Under the pieces are notes generated by a model. That model was given only the letters and a program-made list of their open reading frames with translations. It did not search any database and was not told the origin of the DNA. A DNA stretch of 64,000 bases from NCBI RefSeq assembly GCF_003056405.1, contig NZ_PYVZ01000019.1:34570-98569 (forward strand), in the 5' to 3' direction. This document shows positions 1-7,423 of the stretch, piece after piece. Within the stretch, counting starts at the first letter, position 1. Every line of letters begins with the position of its first letter. The position numbers and the translations under genes were made by a program. This DNA is from Devosia indica (lineage in GTDB: Bacteria > Pseudomonadota > Alphaproteobacteria > Rhizobiales > Devosiaceae).

Positions 1-179
1 TCCGCCATATGGGTCGCGCCCTGTTCATGGCGCACCAGGATGTGCTTGACGAAATCCTGCTGGAACATGGCATCATAGATCGGCAGCGCAGCACCACCGG
101 GATATCCGAAGATGTGCTCCACGCCCTGATCGGTCAGCGCCTGTATCACCATTTCCGCGCCGGTCATCTTCTCGGCCAT
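1..179 (-). CDS. ilvB: Acetolactate synthase large subunit (N-terminal part, runs off window)
   Basis: The first 59 codons of a leftward gene that continues beyond base 1. They begin [10 protein letters not shown] and contain the [10 protein letters not shown] motif and the R-H-E-Q-G-A motif of the thiamine-diphosphate-binding N-terminal domain of acetohydroxyacid synthase. The RHEQGA segment carries the conserved glutamate that activates ThDP. The enzyme condenses two pyruvates, or pyruvate with 2-ketobutyrate, in the first common step of valine, leucine and isoleucine synthesis. The upstream leader (about 180-400) holds an attenuator with a branched-chain-rich leader peptide, which strongly supports ilvB over other ThDP enzymes. 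In many Rhizobiales ilvB lies near miaA and serB; here those genes sit about 5 kb to the right. Confidence 0.93.
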   Translation of the reverse strand, partial: MAEKMTGAEMVIQALTDQGVEHIFGYPGGAALPIYDAMFQQDFVKHILVRHEQGATHMA

Positions 180-269
180 TGCTCAGCCCTTCCTAACTCT
201 TTCGCCCCTCCCAGCGGGGCCTCTATCTCACCTGCCGCCTGTGTTTCCGCTCTTGAGGAAAAAAGGCAA

Positions 270-292
270 TAAAAAAGGCCCCATTCGGGACC
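270..292 (-). terminator. Attenuator terminator before ilvB
   Basis: On the minus strand a six-pair stem (GGUCCC with GGGGCC, one G-U pair) with loop GAAU is followed directly by six U residues. It lies between the branched-chain leader peptide and the ilvB start, so it is best read as the conditional terminator of the ilvB attenuator. Confidence 0.7.
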
Positions 293-324
293 TGTGTTCG
301 GCGCACCAGCTTTCGCGCGGGGTT

Positions 325-375
325 CTACCCCACGTTGCCGATGCGCCTGCGTACTACGAGAATGAGTGCCCGCAC
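325..375 (-). CDS. ilvB leader peptide (16 aa, attenuation)
   Basis: A very short frame starting with GTG at 375 and ending with TAG at 325. It encodes MRALILVVRRRIGNVG, in which seven of sixteen residues are Leu, Ile or Val. A GGAG ribosome-binding site lies seven bases before the GTG. The stop codon lies inside a small hairpin (GGGGT-AGA-ACCCC, 319-331), and a Rho-independent terminator follows at 270-292, about 90 bases before ilvB. This is the classical layout of ribosome-mediated attenuation: stalling at branched-chain codons would prevent terminator formation. The gene is inferred from layout and composition. No homologue comparison was possible. Confidence 0.72.
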   Translation of the reverse strand: MRALILVVRRRIGNVG

Positions 376-406
376 TGGACCGCTCCAAAAATTCTAGACG
401 GGGCAT

Positions 407-435
407 TGATAGAAGCACTGTCACGCCAAAGTCAA
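407..435 (-). promoter_or_regulatory. Putative sigma-70 promoter of the ilvB leader
   Basis: On the minus strand TTGACT (430-435) and CTATCA (407-412) are separated by exactly 17 bases. Transcription would begin near base 400, about 25 bases before the leader-peptide GTG. The position fits an attenuated ilv operon. Confidence 0.5.
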
Positions 436-568
436 GCCGCCATGCACCCATTGCCGCCCGCAAGCCGGGATTCCCGTGCACAGCCATGTTTCGGACGCAA
501 ATGGGGGCTGGCAGCACGCCATTGAGATGTTAAGGCGGAGCCAACACGATATATGACAGTTCGGTGAC

Positions 569-2068
569 ATGAGCAAAAGCGCGCTCGACAAGGATCTGCA
601 GCGGTTTTCGGGCCTCGAGAACGCCACCCATCATCTGAGCCGATCGCTGGCCGCACCCGGTATTGCACTGGTCTTCCTGCTGTTGGTGGGCGTCTGGGCC
701 GCCTTTGCCATGGGCGACGGGCCAGGCACCTATGTCGTGGTCATCGCCGCCCTGATCGCCGGCTATATGGCTCTCAATGTCGGCGCCAATGACGTGGCCA
801 ACAATATGGGTCCCGCCGTTGGGTCCCGCGCACTGACCATGGTGGGCGCCTTGGTCATCGCCGGAATGTTCGAGGCGGCCGGCGCCTTGCTGGCCGGCGG
901 TGATGTGGTCAACACGGTCGCGCGCGACCTGCTGATCGCCCCCGAAATGGAAGGCCGCACCTTCATCATGGTGATGATGGCGGCCCTGCTGGCCTCGGCC
1001 CTTTGGGTCAATCTGGCCACCTATGTCGGCGCCCCGGTCTCCACCACCCACGCCGTTGTCGGCGGCGTCGTCGGCTCCGGCATCGCGTCGGCCGGCTTCG
1101 CCATCGTCAATTGGCCCACCATTGCCGCCGTAGCAGCAAGCTGGGTCATCTCCCCGGTCATGGGGGGCCTGATCGCGGCTGTGTTCCTGGTCATTATCCG
1201 CATGACCATCACCACGCGCCTCGACAAGATCACCTCGGCGCGCGTCTGGGTGCCGATATTCGTGGCCGTGATGACCGGCATCTTCACCATGTATCTGGCC
1301 ACCAAGGGCCTGAGCCGCATCTGGAAGCCTGGCTGGGGCGTGACGATCCCGCTCGGCATTGCCTTGGGTGCGCTGGGCTGGGTTGCTGCCATGCCCTGGG
1401 TCCGCCACCAATCGCGTCACATGGAAAACCGCAAGAAGCACGTGGCCGCGCTGTTCCGCCTGCCCCTGATCGTCTCGGCCGCGCTGCTTTCCTTTGCCCA
1501 TGGCGCCAATGACGTGGCCAATGCCATCGGCCCCTTTGCCGCCATCGTCACCGCCATCCAGACCGGTCACGGCGAGGTCTCTGGCATCACCCTGCCCTTT
1601 TGGGTCCTGGCCATTGGCGCCATCGGTATATCGCTCGGCCTGGCCCTGTTCGGCCCCCGCCTCATCCGCACCGTGGGCGAGCAGATCACCAAGCTCAACG
1701 AGATCCGCGCTTTTTGCGCCGCGCTTTCGGCTGCCGTCACCGTGCTGATTGCATCGGCTTTGGGCATGCCCGTATCCTCCACCCACATTGCCGTGGGCGC
1801 AGTGTTCGGCGTCGGATTTCTGCGAGAATACATCTCGCGGCGCGACATGGAGGGCACCGCCGTGCCGATCAACGCCCGCTTCGTCGACCCCAGCCAGCTC
1901 AATGCCACACCGGAAGCGGCGCTGGCCAATGCCCGCCGCGTCGAGACGCGCATGCTGGTACGCCGCCAGCATGTCTATTCCATTGCAGCGGCATGGGTGA
2001 TTACCGTCCCCGCCTCGGCACTGGTTTCGGCATCGCTCTATTTTGGCCTGAGCCTGGTGATCCCCTAG
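569..2068 (+). CDS. Inorganic phosphate transporter, PiT family
   Basis: A 499-residue inner-membrane protein with about ten to twelve hydrophobic segments. It carries both copies of the PiT (PF01384) signature: GANDVANNMGP near residues 72-82 and GANDVANAIGP near 312-322. Each is followed later by a P-V-S-[TS]-T-H motif (about 155 and 402), the inverted-repeat architecture of cation-coupled phosphate permeases. The family moves phosphate, usually as a metal-phosphate complex with protons or as Na+/phosphate symport. The N-terminus is about 30 residues longer than in short PiT proteins, as is common in alphaproteobacteria. No DUF47/PhoU-like partner adjoins it; the next gene is convergent. 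The substrate could also be sulfate, as in some PiT relatives. Confidence 0.92.
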   Translation: MSKSALDKDLQRFSGLENATHHLSRSLAAPGIALVFLLLVGVWAAFAMGDGPGTYVVVIAALIAGYMALNVGANDVANNMGPAVGSRALTMVGALVIAGMFEAAGALLAGGDVVNTVARDLLIAPEMEGRTFIMVMMAALLASALWVNLATYVGAPVSTTHAVVGGVVGSGIASAGFAIVNWPTIAAVAASWVISPVMGGLIAAVFLVIIRMTITTRLDKITSARVWVPIFVAVMTGIFTMYLATKGLSRIWKPGWGVTIPLGIALGALGWVAAMPWVRHQSRHMENRKKHVAALFRLPLIVSAALLSFAHGANDVANAIGPFAAIVTAIQTGHGEVSGITLPFWVLAIGAIGISLGLALFGPRLIRTVGEQITKLNEIRAFCAALSAAVTVLIASALGMPVSSTHIAVGAVFGVGFLREYISRRDMEGTAVPINARFVDPSQLNATPEAALANARRVETRMLVRRQHVYSIAAAWVITVPASALVSASLYFGLSLVIP

Positions 2069-2099
2069 GGCAGCAAATCCTTCAGGACACGGAGCCGCT

Positions 2100-2558
2100 T
2101 TAGCTCGAAATCATCCGGTTGTGCAGGGCCACGGCAAGGCGCCCCAAAGTCTGGTCGGCCAGCAGGCGGCGCGCCTCGGACAATGTCGCCCAATGGCGCA
2201 TGCGCTGCCCCTTTTCCTTGTAGTCGTCGAGCTGCTGCGTCACGCGCAGTGGATAGAGATCGACATCGACCAGCCCGACATTGTTCCCGCCAGCACCGGT
2301 CCGGTAGGTGCCGATGATTTCACTGGAGATTTCACCCAAAACGCCTGCCTCTTCCTGCGCCTCGATGGCGGCGCTCTCCCAGGGCGTCATGTCAGGTTCA
2401 ATGGCGCCCTTGGGGAAGATCCACTTGCCGCTGCGGCGCGATGTGATCAGCAGGAACGCCATGCGACCTTCAACGATCGCATAGGGCAAGGCGCCCGATT
2501 GGCGCAGGCCCGATGCGGTTTCGACCCGCGGGCTCCAATGTTTCAGTAAGTCGCGCAT
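2100..2558 (-). CDS. Nudix hydrolase
   Basis: A protein of about 152 residues with a Nudix fold. The segment K-W-I-F-P-K-G-A-I-E precedes a Nudix box ending in E-A-Q-E-E-A-G-V, whose glutamates bind the catalytic divalent metal. The PKG lead-in and the A-A before the box resemble the diphosphoinositol-polyphosphate/Ap4A-type branch, which cleaves X-linked nucleoside diphosphates. The true substrate cannot be told from sequence. The ATG at 2558 is preferred; an in-frame GTG at 2573 is possible, and neither has a strong ribosome-binding site. It converges on the phosphate transporter (31-base gap) and lies downstream of the cold-shock gene, separated from it by a strong terminator. Confidence 0.85.
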   Translation of the reverse strand: MRDLLKHWSPRVETASGLRQSGALPYAIVEGRMAFLLITSRRSGKWIFPKGAIEPDMTPWESAAIEAQEEAGVLGEISSEIIGTYRTGAGGNNVGLVDVDLYPLRVTQQLDDYKEKGQRMRHWATLSEARRLLADQTLGRLAVALHNRMISS

Positions 2559-2630
2559 ATCGTTCAACGGCACATGTTCGAGTCGACACTTACCCTAGCC
2601 GGACAGATGTTGCACGCGATTGCAAGCAAA

Positions 2631-2650
2631 AGGGGCCCAGCGGGCCCCTT
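2631..2650 (-). terminator. Terminator of the cold-shock gene
   Basis: A perfect seven-pair GC stem (GGGGCCC/GGGCCCC, loop of three) is followed on the minus strand by TTTTGC. It lies 66 bases past the stop of the cold-shock gene and before the Nudix gene. Confidence 0.7.
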
Positions 2651-2715
2651 CCATTCCGGTTCTTCACCGTTTCCTTCAGAAACGGCACAGACCGGTCAAT
2701 ATCTGCGTCTTGCGA

Positions 2716-2931
2716 TTAGCTCAGCAGGGTCAGATCGGTGGCCGAAACCTTGCCGTCGCGGCCGGTCTGCAGCTCGAAGCTCACCTTGTCGCCTTCATAA
2801 AGACCCTGCAGGCCCGAGCGCTGCACGGCGGAAATGTGGACGAAAGCATCCTTTTCGCCGTTATCGGGCGAAATGAAGCCGTAGCCCTTGGTAGTGTTGA
2901 AGAATTTCACGGTCCCGGTGATGGCGGCCAT
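2716..2931 (-). CDS. Cold-shock family protein (CspA-like)
   Basis: A 71-residue single cold-shock domain starting MAAITGTVKF. RNP-1 reads K-G-Y-G-F-I and RNP-2 reads D-A-F-V-H-I, the aromatic surfaces that bind single-stranded RNA or DNA. It probably acts as an RNA chaperone in the cytoplasm. The start at 2931 is chosen because GAGGA lies eight bases upstream and because CSD proteins begin within a few residues of the first beta strand; an upstream in-frame start would add an unrelated N-terminus. A strong promoter lies about 160 bases upstream, giving the long 5' leader typical of cold-inducible csp genes. Whether this copy is cold-induced or constitutive is unknown. Confidence 0.94.
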   Translation of the reverse strand: MAAITGTVKFFNTTKGYGFISPDNGEKDAFVHISAVQRSGLQGLYEGDKVSFELQTGRDGKVSATDLTLLS

Positions 2932-3092
2932 GTCTTGGTCCTCTAAGTCTGTTGTGCCGCAACGTGCGGCGGAAGGGTTTGTCCGGGAGTGTGCAATTTT
3001 TCCGGACTTACGGTTCACGAGATCAGGAGGTAGCCAAGTTTCCGGCAGGCCGGTCGTTCAGATAGCGCAAGACAAGTGGCACGTATGCCTAA

Positions 3093-3121
3093 ATTATCGC
3101 TGTTTTTGTTGACTTTTTCAA
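3093..3121 (-). promoter_or_regulatory. Sigma-70 promoter of the cold-shock gene
   Basis: On the minus strand TTGAAA (3116-3121) and GATAAT (3093-3098) have a 17-base spacer. Transcription would start near 3086, leaving an untranslated leader of about 155 bases before the ATG at 2931. Confidence 0.65.
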
Positions 3122-3164
3122 GGCCACCCTGCGCGTTCAATCGATTGCTCGCACCTGTTCAAAA

Positions 3165-3196
3165 CAACACCCGGTCGGGGGGCCAACCGGGTGTGT
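3165..3196 (-). terminator. Terminator of the glycine-zipper lipoprotein gene
   Basis: A perfect nine-pair inverted repeat (ACACCCGGT/ACCGGGTGT, stems 3167-3175 and 3186-3194) is followed on the minus strand by TGTTTTG. It lies just after the stop of the lipoprotein gene. Confidence 0.6.
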
Positions 3197-3250
3197 GGCG
3201 CCTGGGGGCGCTTGGCCGCAGGGGGCGCTGCGGCTTGGCGATGCAGCGCG

Positions 3251-3526
3251 TTATCCGCGCGGGCAAGTATCGATATAGCGGGTGCCGTCACGGCGTTCGT
3301 AAACGCAGCGGTCGCGGCTCGTGCCATAATAACCAAGAAGCTCGCCGGCAGCCGCACCGGCCACGGCACCGATACCGGCACCAACAGCCGTGCCGACAAC
3401 ATTGCCGCCAGTTGCGGTGGCACCGACAATGCCGCCACCAATGGCACCCACGGTCGCACCCTGCTGGGTGGTGGTGCAGGCGGCCAGGGACAGGGCGGTT
3501 GCGGCGATAATCAGGATCTTGTGCAT
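3251..3526 (-). CDS. Small lipoprotein with glycine-zipper domain
   Basis: A 91-residue protein. The signal peptide MHKILIIAATALSLAAC ends in a lipobox (L-A-A-C), so the cysteine should be lipidated and the mature protein membrane-anchored. The middle is a glycine/alanine-rich stretch with repeated G-x3-G spacing (a glycine-zipper domain of the kind seen in SlyB, OsmB and YMGG families). The C-terminus is cysteine-containing and basic (R-D-R-C-V-Y, T-C-P-R-G). The start at 3526 is chosen over one four codons upstream because GGAGGAATT precedes it. Such lipoproteins are usually outer-membrane proteins linked to envelope stability; the exact role is unknown. It lies in its own transcription unit with a terminator downstream. 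Confidence 0.85.
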   Translation of the reverse strand: MHKILIIAATALSLAACTTTQQGATVGAIGGGIVGATATGGNVVGTAVGAGIGAVAGAAAGELLGYYGTSRDRCVYERRDGTRYIDTCPRG

Positions 3527-3606
3527 TAATTCCTCCAACGAAACACTCGCACGAAGGAATGCACGGCCCCGTGAATGGTTCCGGCCGGGTTTTAAACTTT
3601 ATTAAT

Positions 3607-3966
3607 TCAAGCCCGGCCTTTGCCGACCAAGCCGGCCAGAGCCAGTCCCGCCCAGCCCAGCATCATCAAGCCGCCGCCCAGCGGTGCCGCCCCGCCAAAC
3701 AACCCCTGCCCCACATATTGGCGCATCGCCAGGTCGCCGCCAAACAACAGCGTACCAATTGCCAGCACCAGCCCGGCGCCCAACAGCACGCGTCCCTGCC
3801 CGAACAGCCCCAGCGCCACCAGCACCGGCGCATGGGCCAGGAACATCGTCTCCAGGGCGCCCAGGTTCCGGCTCTCGCCATGTGAAGCGGCAGCCGCTGC
3901 GGCAACGCCGAGCGCCCCCATCAGGCCGGCAAGCACCAGCAAATGTCTTGGCACCAATCTGGCCAT
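3607..3966 (-). CDS. DUF423 family membrane protein (YgdD-like)
   Basis: A 119-residue, four-helix hydrophobic protein beginning MARLVPRHLL. It shows the DUF423 pattern: an N-terminal helix rich in G-A-L-G-V-A, then the conserved A-A-S-H-G-E and the L-F-G-G-D-L motif, ending in P-L-G-G-G-L-M-M-L-G-W. Length matches the family (about 120). The start at 3966 is chosen because the family begins here and a longer in-frame start would add a soluble, unconserved extension. It is an inner-membrane protein of unknown function and starts close to, and divergent from, the MATE transporter gene. Confidence 0.85.
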   Translation of the reverse strand: MARLVPRHLLVLAGLMGALGVAAAAAASHGESRNLGALETMFLAHAPVLVALGLFGQGRVLLGAGLVLAIGTLLFGGDLAMRQYVGQGLFGGAAPLGGGLMMLGWAGLALAGLVGKGRA

Positions 3967-4040
3967 CTCATGCTCCTGGCATTGGTCCTGCTTTCGCGCC
4001 GGACCGGATTGGACTACAGCATGGGCTGCGAGTGAGAGAC

Positions 4041-5462
4041 ATGACAATGAGCGACAACGTCGCGGCGGCCCGTGCGGCGCCACAGACCCCCATGGCCAAG
4101 TCCGGCTGGGGCACGGAGTTCCGTGCCACCTTTGCTTTGGCCTGGCCCCTGGTCATCGCCCAGGTGGCCCAGAATGCCCTGCAGGCCACCGATGTCCTGA
4201 TGATGGGCTGGCTCGGGCCGGAAGCGCTTGCTGCCGGCACACTGGCCAACAGCTTCCTCATGCCGCTGTTTCTCTTTGGCGTCGGCGTGGTCGGCGCGGT
4301 GGCACCGCTGACCGCCCAGGCCCGCGGTAGGCGGGACATCAAGGCGATCCGCCGTGTCGTACGCCAGGGCTTCTGGGCCGCTATCCTCCTGGCTCTGCTG
4401 CTCGCGCCGGTCCTCCTACAGATCCGCACGGTCTATGGCTGGCTCGGCCAGGACCCGGTCCTGGCCGCCCGGGCCGAGGAATACATCCAGATCGCCGTCC
4501 TGATGCTGGTGCCCGCCATGGGCGTCATCGTCCTGCGCTCCTTCCTCTCCACCTTTGATTCCACGCGCATCATTCTGGTCATCACGGTGGGCGGCGTGAT
4601 CGTCAACGCCATCACCAACTACCTGTTGATGTTTGGCAATTTCGGCCTGCCGCGGCTGGAATTGCGCGGCGCCGCCATCGCCACGGTCCTGACCAATGTG
4701 TTCATGCTCGGCGCCATGCTGACCTATGTGCTGCGCCACCGCCGCTTCAAGCGCTTCAACATTCTCATCCGCTTCTGGAAGCCCGATTGGCCCCGCTTCC
4801 GCGAGATCTTCCGCATCGGCACGCCGATTGGCCTGACCGTGTTGGCTGAAGTTGGGCTGTTCGCCGCCGCCGCCATTCTGATGGGCCGGCTGGGTACCGA
4901 TGAACTGGCCGCCCATGCCGTTGCGCTGCAATGCGCCTCGCTGGCCTTCATGGTGCCGTTGGGACTCGGGATCGCCGCCACGGTGCGCGTCGGCGTCGCC
5001 TATGGCCGCAAGGACATCGAAGGCATCCGCAAGGCGGGCTGGATGAGCTTTCTGCTCGGCACCGGCTTCATGGCGGTCTCGGCCCTGACCTTCATCCTGT
5101 TTGGTCCGGCCATTGTTGCCCTGTTCCTCGATCGGGCCTTGCCACAGAACCAGGCCGCTCTGGTCTTCGCCGCCACCTATCTCGCCATTGCCGGGCTGTT
5201 TCAGCTCGTCGATGGCGCCCAGGTTGTCGCCGCCCATGCCCTGCGCGGTTTGAGCGACACCAAGGTGCCCATGCTCATGGCCATTTTCGGCTATTGGTTC
5301 GTCGGCCTGCCCGTCGCCTGGCTCCTGGGCTATGTGCTCGACCTGCGCGGTGTCGGCATCTGGCTCGGCCTGGCGGCCGGCCTCGCCTTCGTCGCCGTGC
5401 TGCTGGTCGGCCGCTTTGCGCTCCGCGAGCGCCTGGGCCTGCTGCGCAACATCAACGCCTAA
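4041..5462 (+). CDS. MATE family multidrug/Na+(H+) efflux transporter (NorM-like)
   Basis: A protein of about 473 residues with twelve hydrophobic segments in two related halves, the MatE (PF01554) duplication. Recognisable are A-W-P-L-V-I-A-Q near the N-terminus, the A-T-D-V-L-M-M-G-W-L-G motif of helix 1-2, and G-T-P-I-G-L-T at the start of the second half. MATE proteins extrude cationic drugs, dyes or metabolites in exchange for Na+ or H+. ATGs at 4041 and 4047 are both possible; GAGTGAGAG lies just upstream. A longer in-frame opening upstream overlaps the DUF423 gene and is not conserved in character. The stop overlaps that of convergent miaA by two to three bases. Confidence 0.92.
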   Translation: MTMSDNVAAARAAPQTPMAKSGWGTEFRATFALAWPLVIAQVAQNALQATDVLMMGWLGPEALAAGTLANSFLMPLFLFGVGVVGAVAPLTAQARGRRDIKAIRRVVRQGFWAAILLALLLAPVLLQIRTVYGWLGQDPVLAARAEEYIQIAVLMLVPAMGVIVLRSFLSTFDSTRIILVITVGGVIVNAITNYLLMFGNFGLPRLELRGAAIATVLTNVFMLGAMLTYVLRHRRFKRFNILIRFWKPDWPRFREIFRIGTPIGLTVLAEVGLFAAAAILMGRLGTDELAAHAVALQCASLAFMVPLGLGIAATVRVGVAYGRKDIEGIRKAGWMSFLLGTGFMAVSALTFILFGPAIVALFLDRALPQNQAALVFAATYLAIAGLFQLVDGAQVVAAHALRGLSDTKVPMLMAIFGYWFVGLPVAWLLGYVLDLRGVGIWLGLAAGLAFVAVLLVGRFALRERLGLLRNINA

Positions 5463-6349
5463 GGGGCCTTGCCCTCAAGACCCAGGCGTGGCCAATCGCC
5501 CATGCGGTTGCGGAACCAGGTGCGCTGCCGCTTGGCATATTGATGGGTGGCGATGGTGGCCAGCGTGATCGCTTCGCCCTGGCTATGCACCCCATCGAGC
5601 CAGTCGGAAATCTCACGCACGCCGATGGCTTTCATCACCGGCAGGCTCGGATCGAGCTTCAGCGCCCGCAGCGCCTCAACCTCTTCGACCGCGCCACTGG
5701 CAAACATGACCTCAAAACGCCGCGCAATGCGCTCGCGCAATACATCGCGATCCGGCGAAAGCACCATGCGCTCGACCGACCATCCGTCCAGCAGCCCCGG
5801 CTGCTGATCGTCCTGGAAACTCGACAGCGCCCGCCCCGTCGCGCGTTTCACCGCAATGGCCCGCGTCACCCGCTGCGGATCGGCCACCTTGAGGCGTCTG
5901 GCTGTCACCGGGTCCTCCGCCTCAAGCAGGGCCATCCGCTGCGGTTCTTCAAGCGCTTGAATCTCTTGTTGAACTTCAAAGGTCAGCGCGGTGGAAATTT
6001 CCGGCACATCGGCGAATCCATTTGTCAGAGCTTCAAAGTAAAGCCCTGTTCCACCGACAAAAATCAGTTCACGCGCCGGATCGACCTCTTCCAGGATTGC
6101 CTGCGCAGCCCGCACCCATTGCCCGGTCGAAAACCGCTCGGCGGCCGGCACGATGCCATAAAGACGATGCTCTGCCTCTGCTTGATCCGCGACACTCGGG
6201 CGGGCCGTCACGATCCGCAGCGTATCGTAAACCTGCATGGCATCGGCATTGATGATGACGCCACCGCCTACGCGCGCACGCTCCAGTGCCAGCGCCGACT
6301 TGCCGCTGGCAGTCGGACCCGCTATCAGCACAGCGCGCCTTTGGCCCAT
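5459..6349 (-). CDS. miaA: tRNA dimethylallyltransferase
   Basis: A 296-residue protein that isopentenylates A37 of tRNAs reading UNN codons. The P-loop G-P-T-A-S-G-K-S lies at residues 11-18, followed by I-N-A-D-A-M-Q-V-Y (DSMQ-like substrate motif) and G-G-T-G-L-Y (the DMAPP/tRNA-binding GGTGLY motif). The K-R-Q-R-T-W-F-R-N motif near the C-terminus is also diagnostic. The start at 6349 places the P-loop at its usual distance from the N-terminus. It is divergent from serB with only 30 bases between start codons, so their promoters must overlap. This miaA/serB arrangement is common in Rhizobiales. Confidence 0.96.
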   Translation of the reverse strand: MGQRRAVLIAGPTASGKSALALERARVGGGVIINADAMQVYDTLRIVTARPSVADQAEAEHRLYGIVPAAERFSTGQWVRAAQAILEEVDPARELIFVGGTGLYFEALTNGFADVPEISTALTFEVQQEIQALEEPQRMALLEAEDPVTARRLKVADPQRVTRAIAVKRATGRALSSFQDDQQPGLLDGWSVERMVLSPDRDVLRERIARRFEVMFASGAVEEVEALRALKLDPSLPVMKAIGVREISDWLDGVHSQGEAITLATIATHQYAKRQRTWFRNRMGDWPRLGLEGKAP

Positions 6350-6379
6350 CACCGAACTCTCCCGAAAGTTGTGCTCGCC

Positions 6380-7252
6380 ATGCCGGTCCTTTCCCTCATC
6401 GCCAATCCCGCCGACCCAGATTTGAGTGCATCGTTGGCGCAGGCTGTGGTGGCCCAAACCGGCGGAGAACTCAACTGGCTGAACCACGGGGTAGCCTGCG
6501 ACATTATCGAGCCCGGTGCGCCAGATGCACTGGCGATTGCCCGCGACATCATCGGCAACAAGGCCGTCGATGCCAATCTGGTGCCCACCGAAGGCCGTCG
6601 CAAGCTTCTCCTGGTCGCCGACATGGACTCCACCATGATCGAGCAGGAATGCATCGACGAATTGGCCGCCGCTCTCGACCTCAAGCCACAGGTTGCCGAA
6701 ATTACTGACCGCGCCATGCGCGGCGAACTCGACTTCGCCCAGGCGCTGGACACCCGCGTTGCCCTGCTCAAGGGGCTTGAGCGCAAGGTGGTCGAGGCGG
6801 TGCGCCGCGAGGCCATCACCCTGACCCCTGGCGGGCGCGCCCTGGTGCAGACCATGAAGGCCTATGGCGCCTATACCTCGCTTGTCTCAGGCGGTTTTAC
6901 CCTGTTCGCCGACTATTTTGCCAAGCGCATCGGCTTCGACGAAGCCATTGCCAATGTGCTCGAATTCGAAGGCGACAGCCTCACCGGTACGGTAGCCAAG
7001 CCCATCGTGGACAAGAACACCAAGCGCGAGCGACTGCTGGCACTGGCCAGCGAACGCAATCTCGACCTGACGCGCACCATGGCGGTCGGCGATGGCGCCA
7101 ACGACCTCGACATGATCGGGGCCGCCGGCTTCGGTGTAGCACTGCACGCCAAGCCTGCGGTCGCCGAGGCTGCCGGCATCCGCATCGACCATGGCGACCT
7201 GACTGCCCTGCTCTACCTGCAGGGCTATTACGACGACGAGTTCGTCCGCTAG
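6380..7252 (+). CDS. serB: Phosphoserine phosphatase
   Basis: A 290-residue HAD-superfamily enzyme for the last step of serine synthesis, O-phosphoserine to serine. Motif I D-M-D-S-T-M (nucleophile D81, acid/base D83), motif II S-G-G-F-T and motif III/IV with K and G-D-G-A-N-D-L-D-M are all intact. The first 75 residues form an ACT-like N-terminal region, as in longer bacterial SerB. The ATG at 6380 is preferred; a GTG three codons upstream is possible. It lies 30 bases from divergent miaA. A Rhizobiales-type intergenic repeat begins at its stop codon, followed by a bidirectional terminator. Confidence 0.95.
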   Translation: MPVLSLIANPADPDLSASLAQAVVAQTGGELNWLNHGVACDIIEPGAPDALAIARDIIGNKAVDANLVPTEGRRKLLLVADMDSTMIEQECIDELAAALDLKPQVAEITDRAMRGELDFAQALDTRVALLKGLERKVVEAVRREAITLTPGGRALVQTMKAYGAYTSLVSGGFTLFADYFAKRIGFDEAIANVLEFEGDSLTGTVAKPIVDKNTKRERLLALASERNLDLTRTMAVGDGANDLDMIGAAGFGVALHAKPAVAEAAGIRIDHGDLTALLYLQGYYDDEFVR

Positions 7253-7354
7253 AGCGTTTCCCGCAAAGGTGGCAACGGTTTTGCGGTTCGGAAACACGAC
7301 AAGACAAAGATTTGGAGCTGTCTCGCCGTTTCATTGAAACGATGAGACGCTCTA
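7250..7354. repeat. Intergenic mosaic palindromic repeat (RIME-like)
   Basis: A 105-base element bounded by the inverted ends TAGAGCGT and ACGCTCTA. It contains an inner palindrome CGTTTCATTGAAACG (7327-7341) and a middle segment resembling the 'gtggcaacggttttgcg ... cgacaagacaaag' core of the Rhizobium intergenic mosaic elements known from Rhizobium, Agrobacterium and Brucella. Its left end overlaps the serB stop codon. The family assignment is from memory of the motif, not from alignment. Confidence 0.6.
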
Positions 7355-7370
7355 GTCACCCCTTCAACAG

Positions 7371-7407
7371 AAAAGGCCGGCGCAGTTTCCTGCGCCGGCC
7401 TTTTTCT
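7371..7407. terminator. Bidirectional terminator between serB and hflC
   Basis: A perfect ten-pair stem GGCCGGCGCA/TGCGCCGGCC (7375-7384 and 7391-7400, loop GTTTCC) has TTTTTC on the plus side and CTTTTC on the minus side. It can serve both convergent genes. Confidence 0.8.
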
Positions 7408-7423
7408 TGAGATAAGTTGCGGC

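Noticed and set aside
530..1972. A 480-codon open frame on the minus strand inside the phosphate transporter
   Set aside because: It is an antisense shadow of a GC-rich gene: His/Gly/Asp/Gln-rich composition, no ribosome-binding site and no recognisable domain.
4931..6379. N-terminal extension of serB through the MATE and miaA genes
   Set aside because: The in-frame opening is a consequence of high GC; SerB homology and length fit the ATG at 6380.
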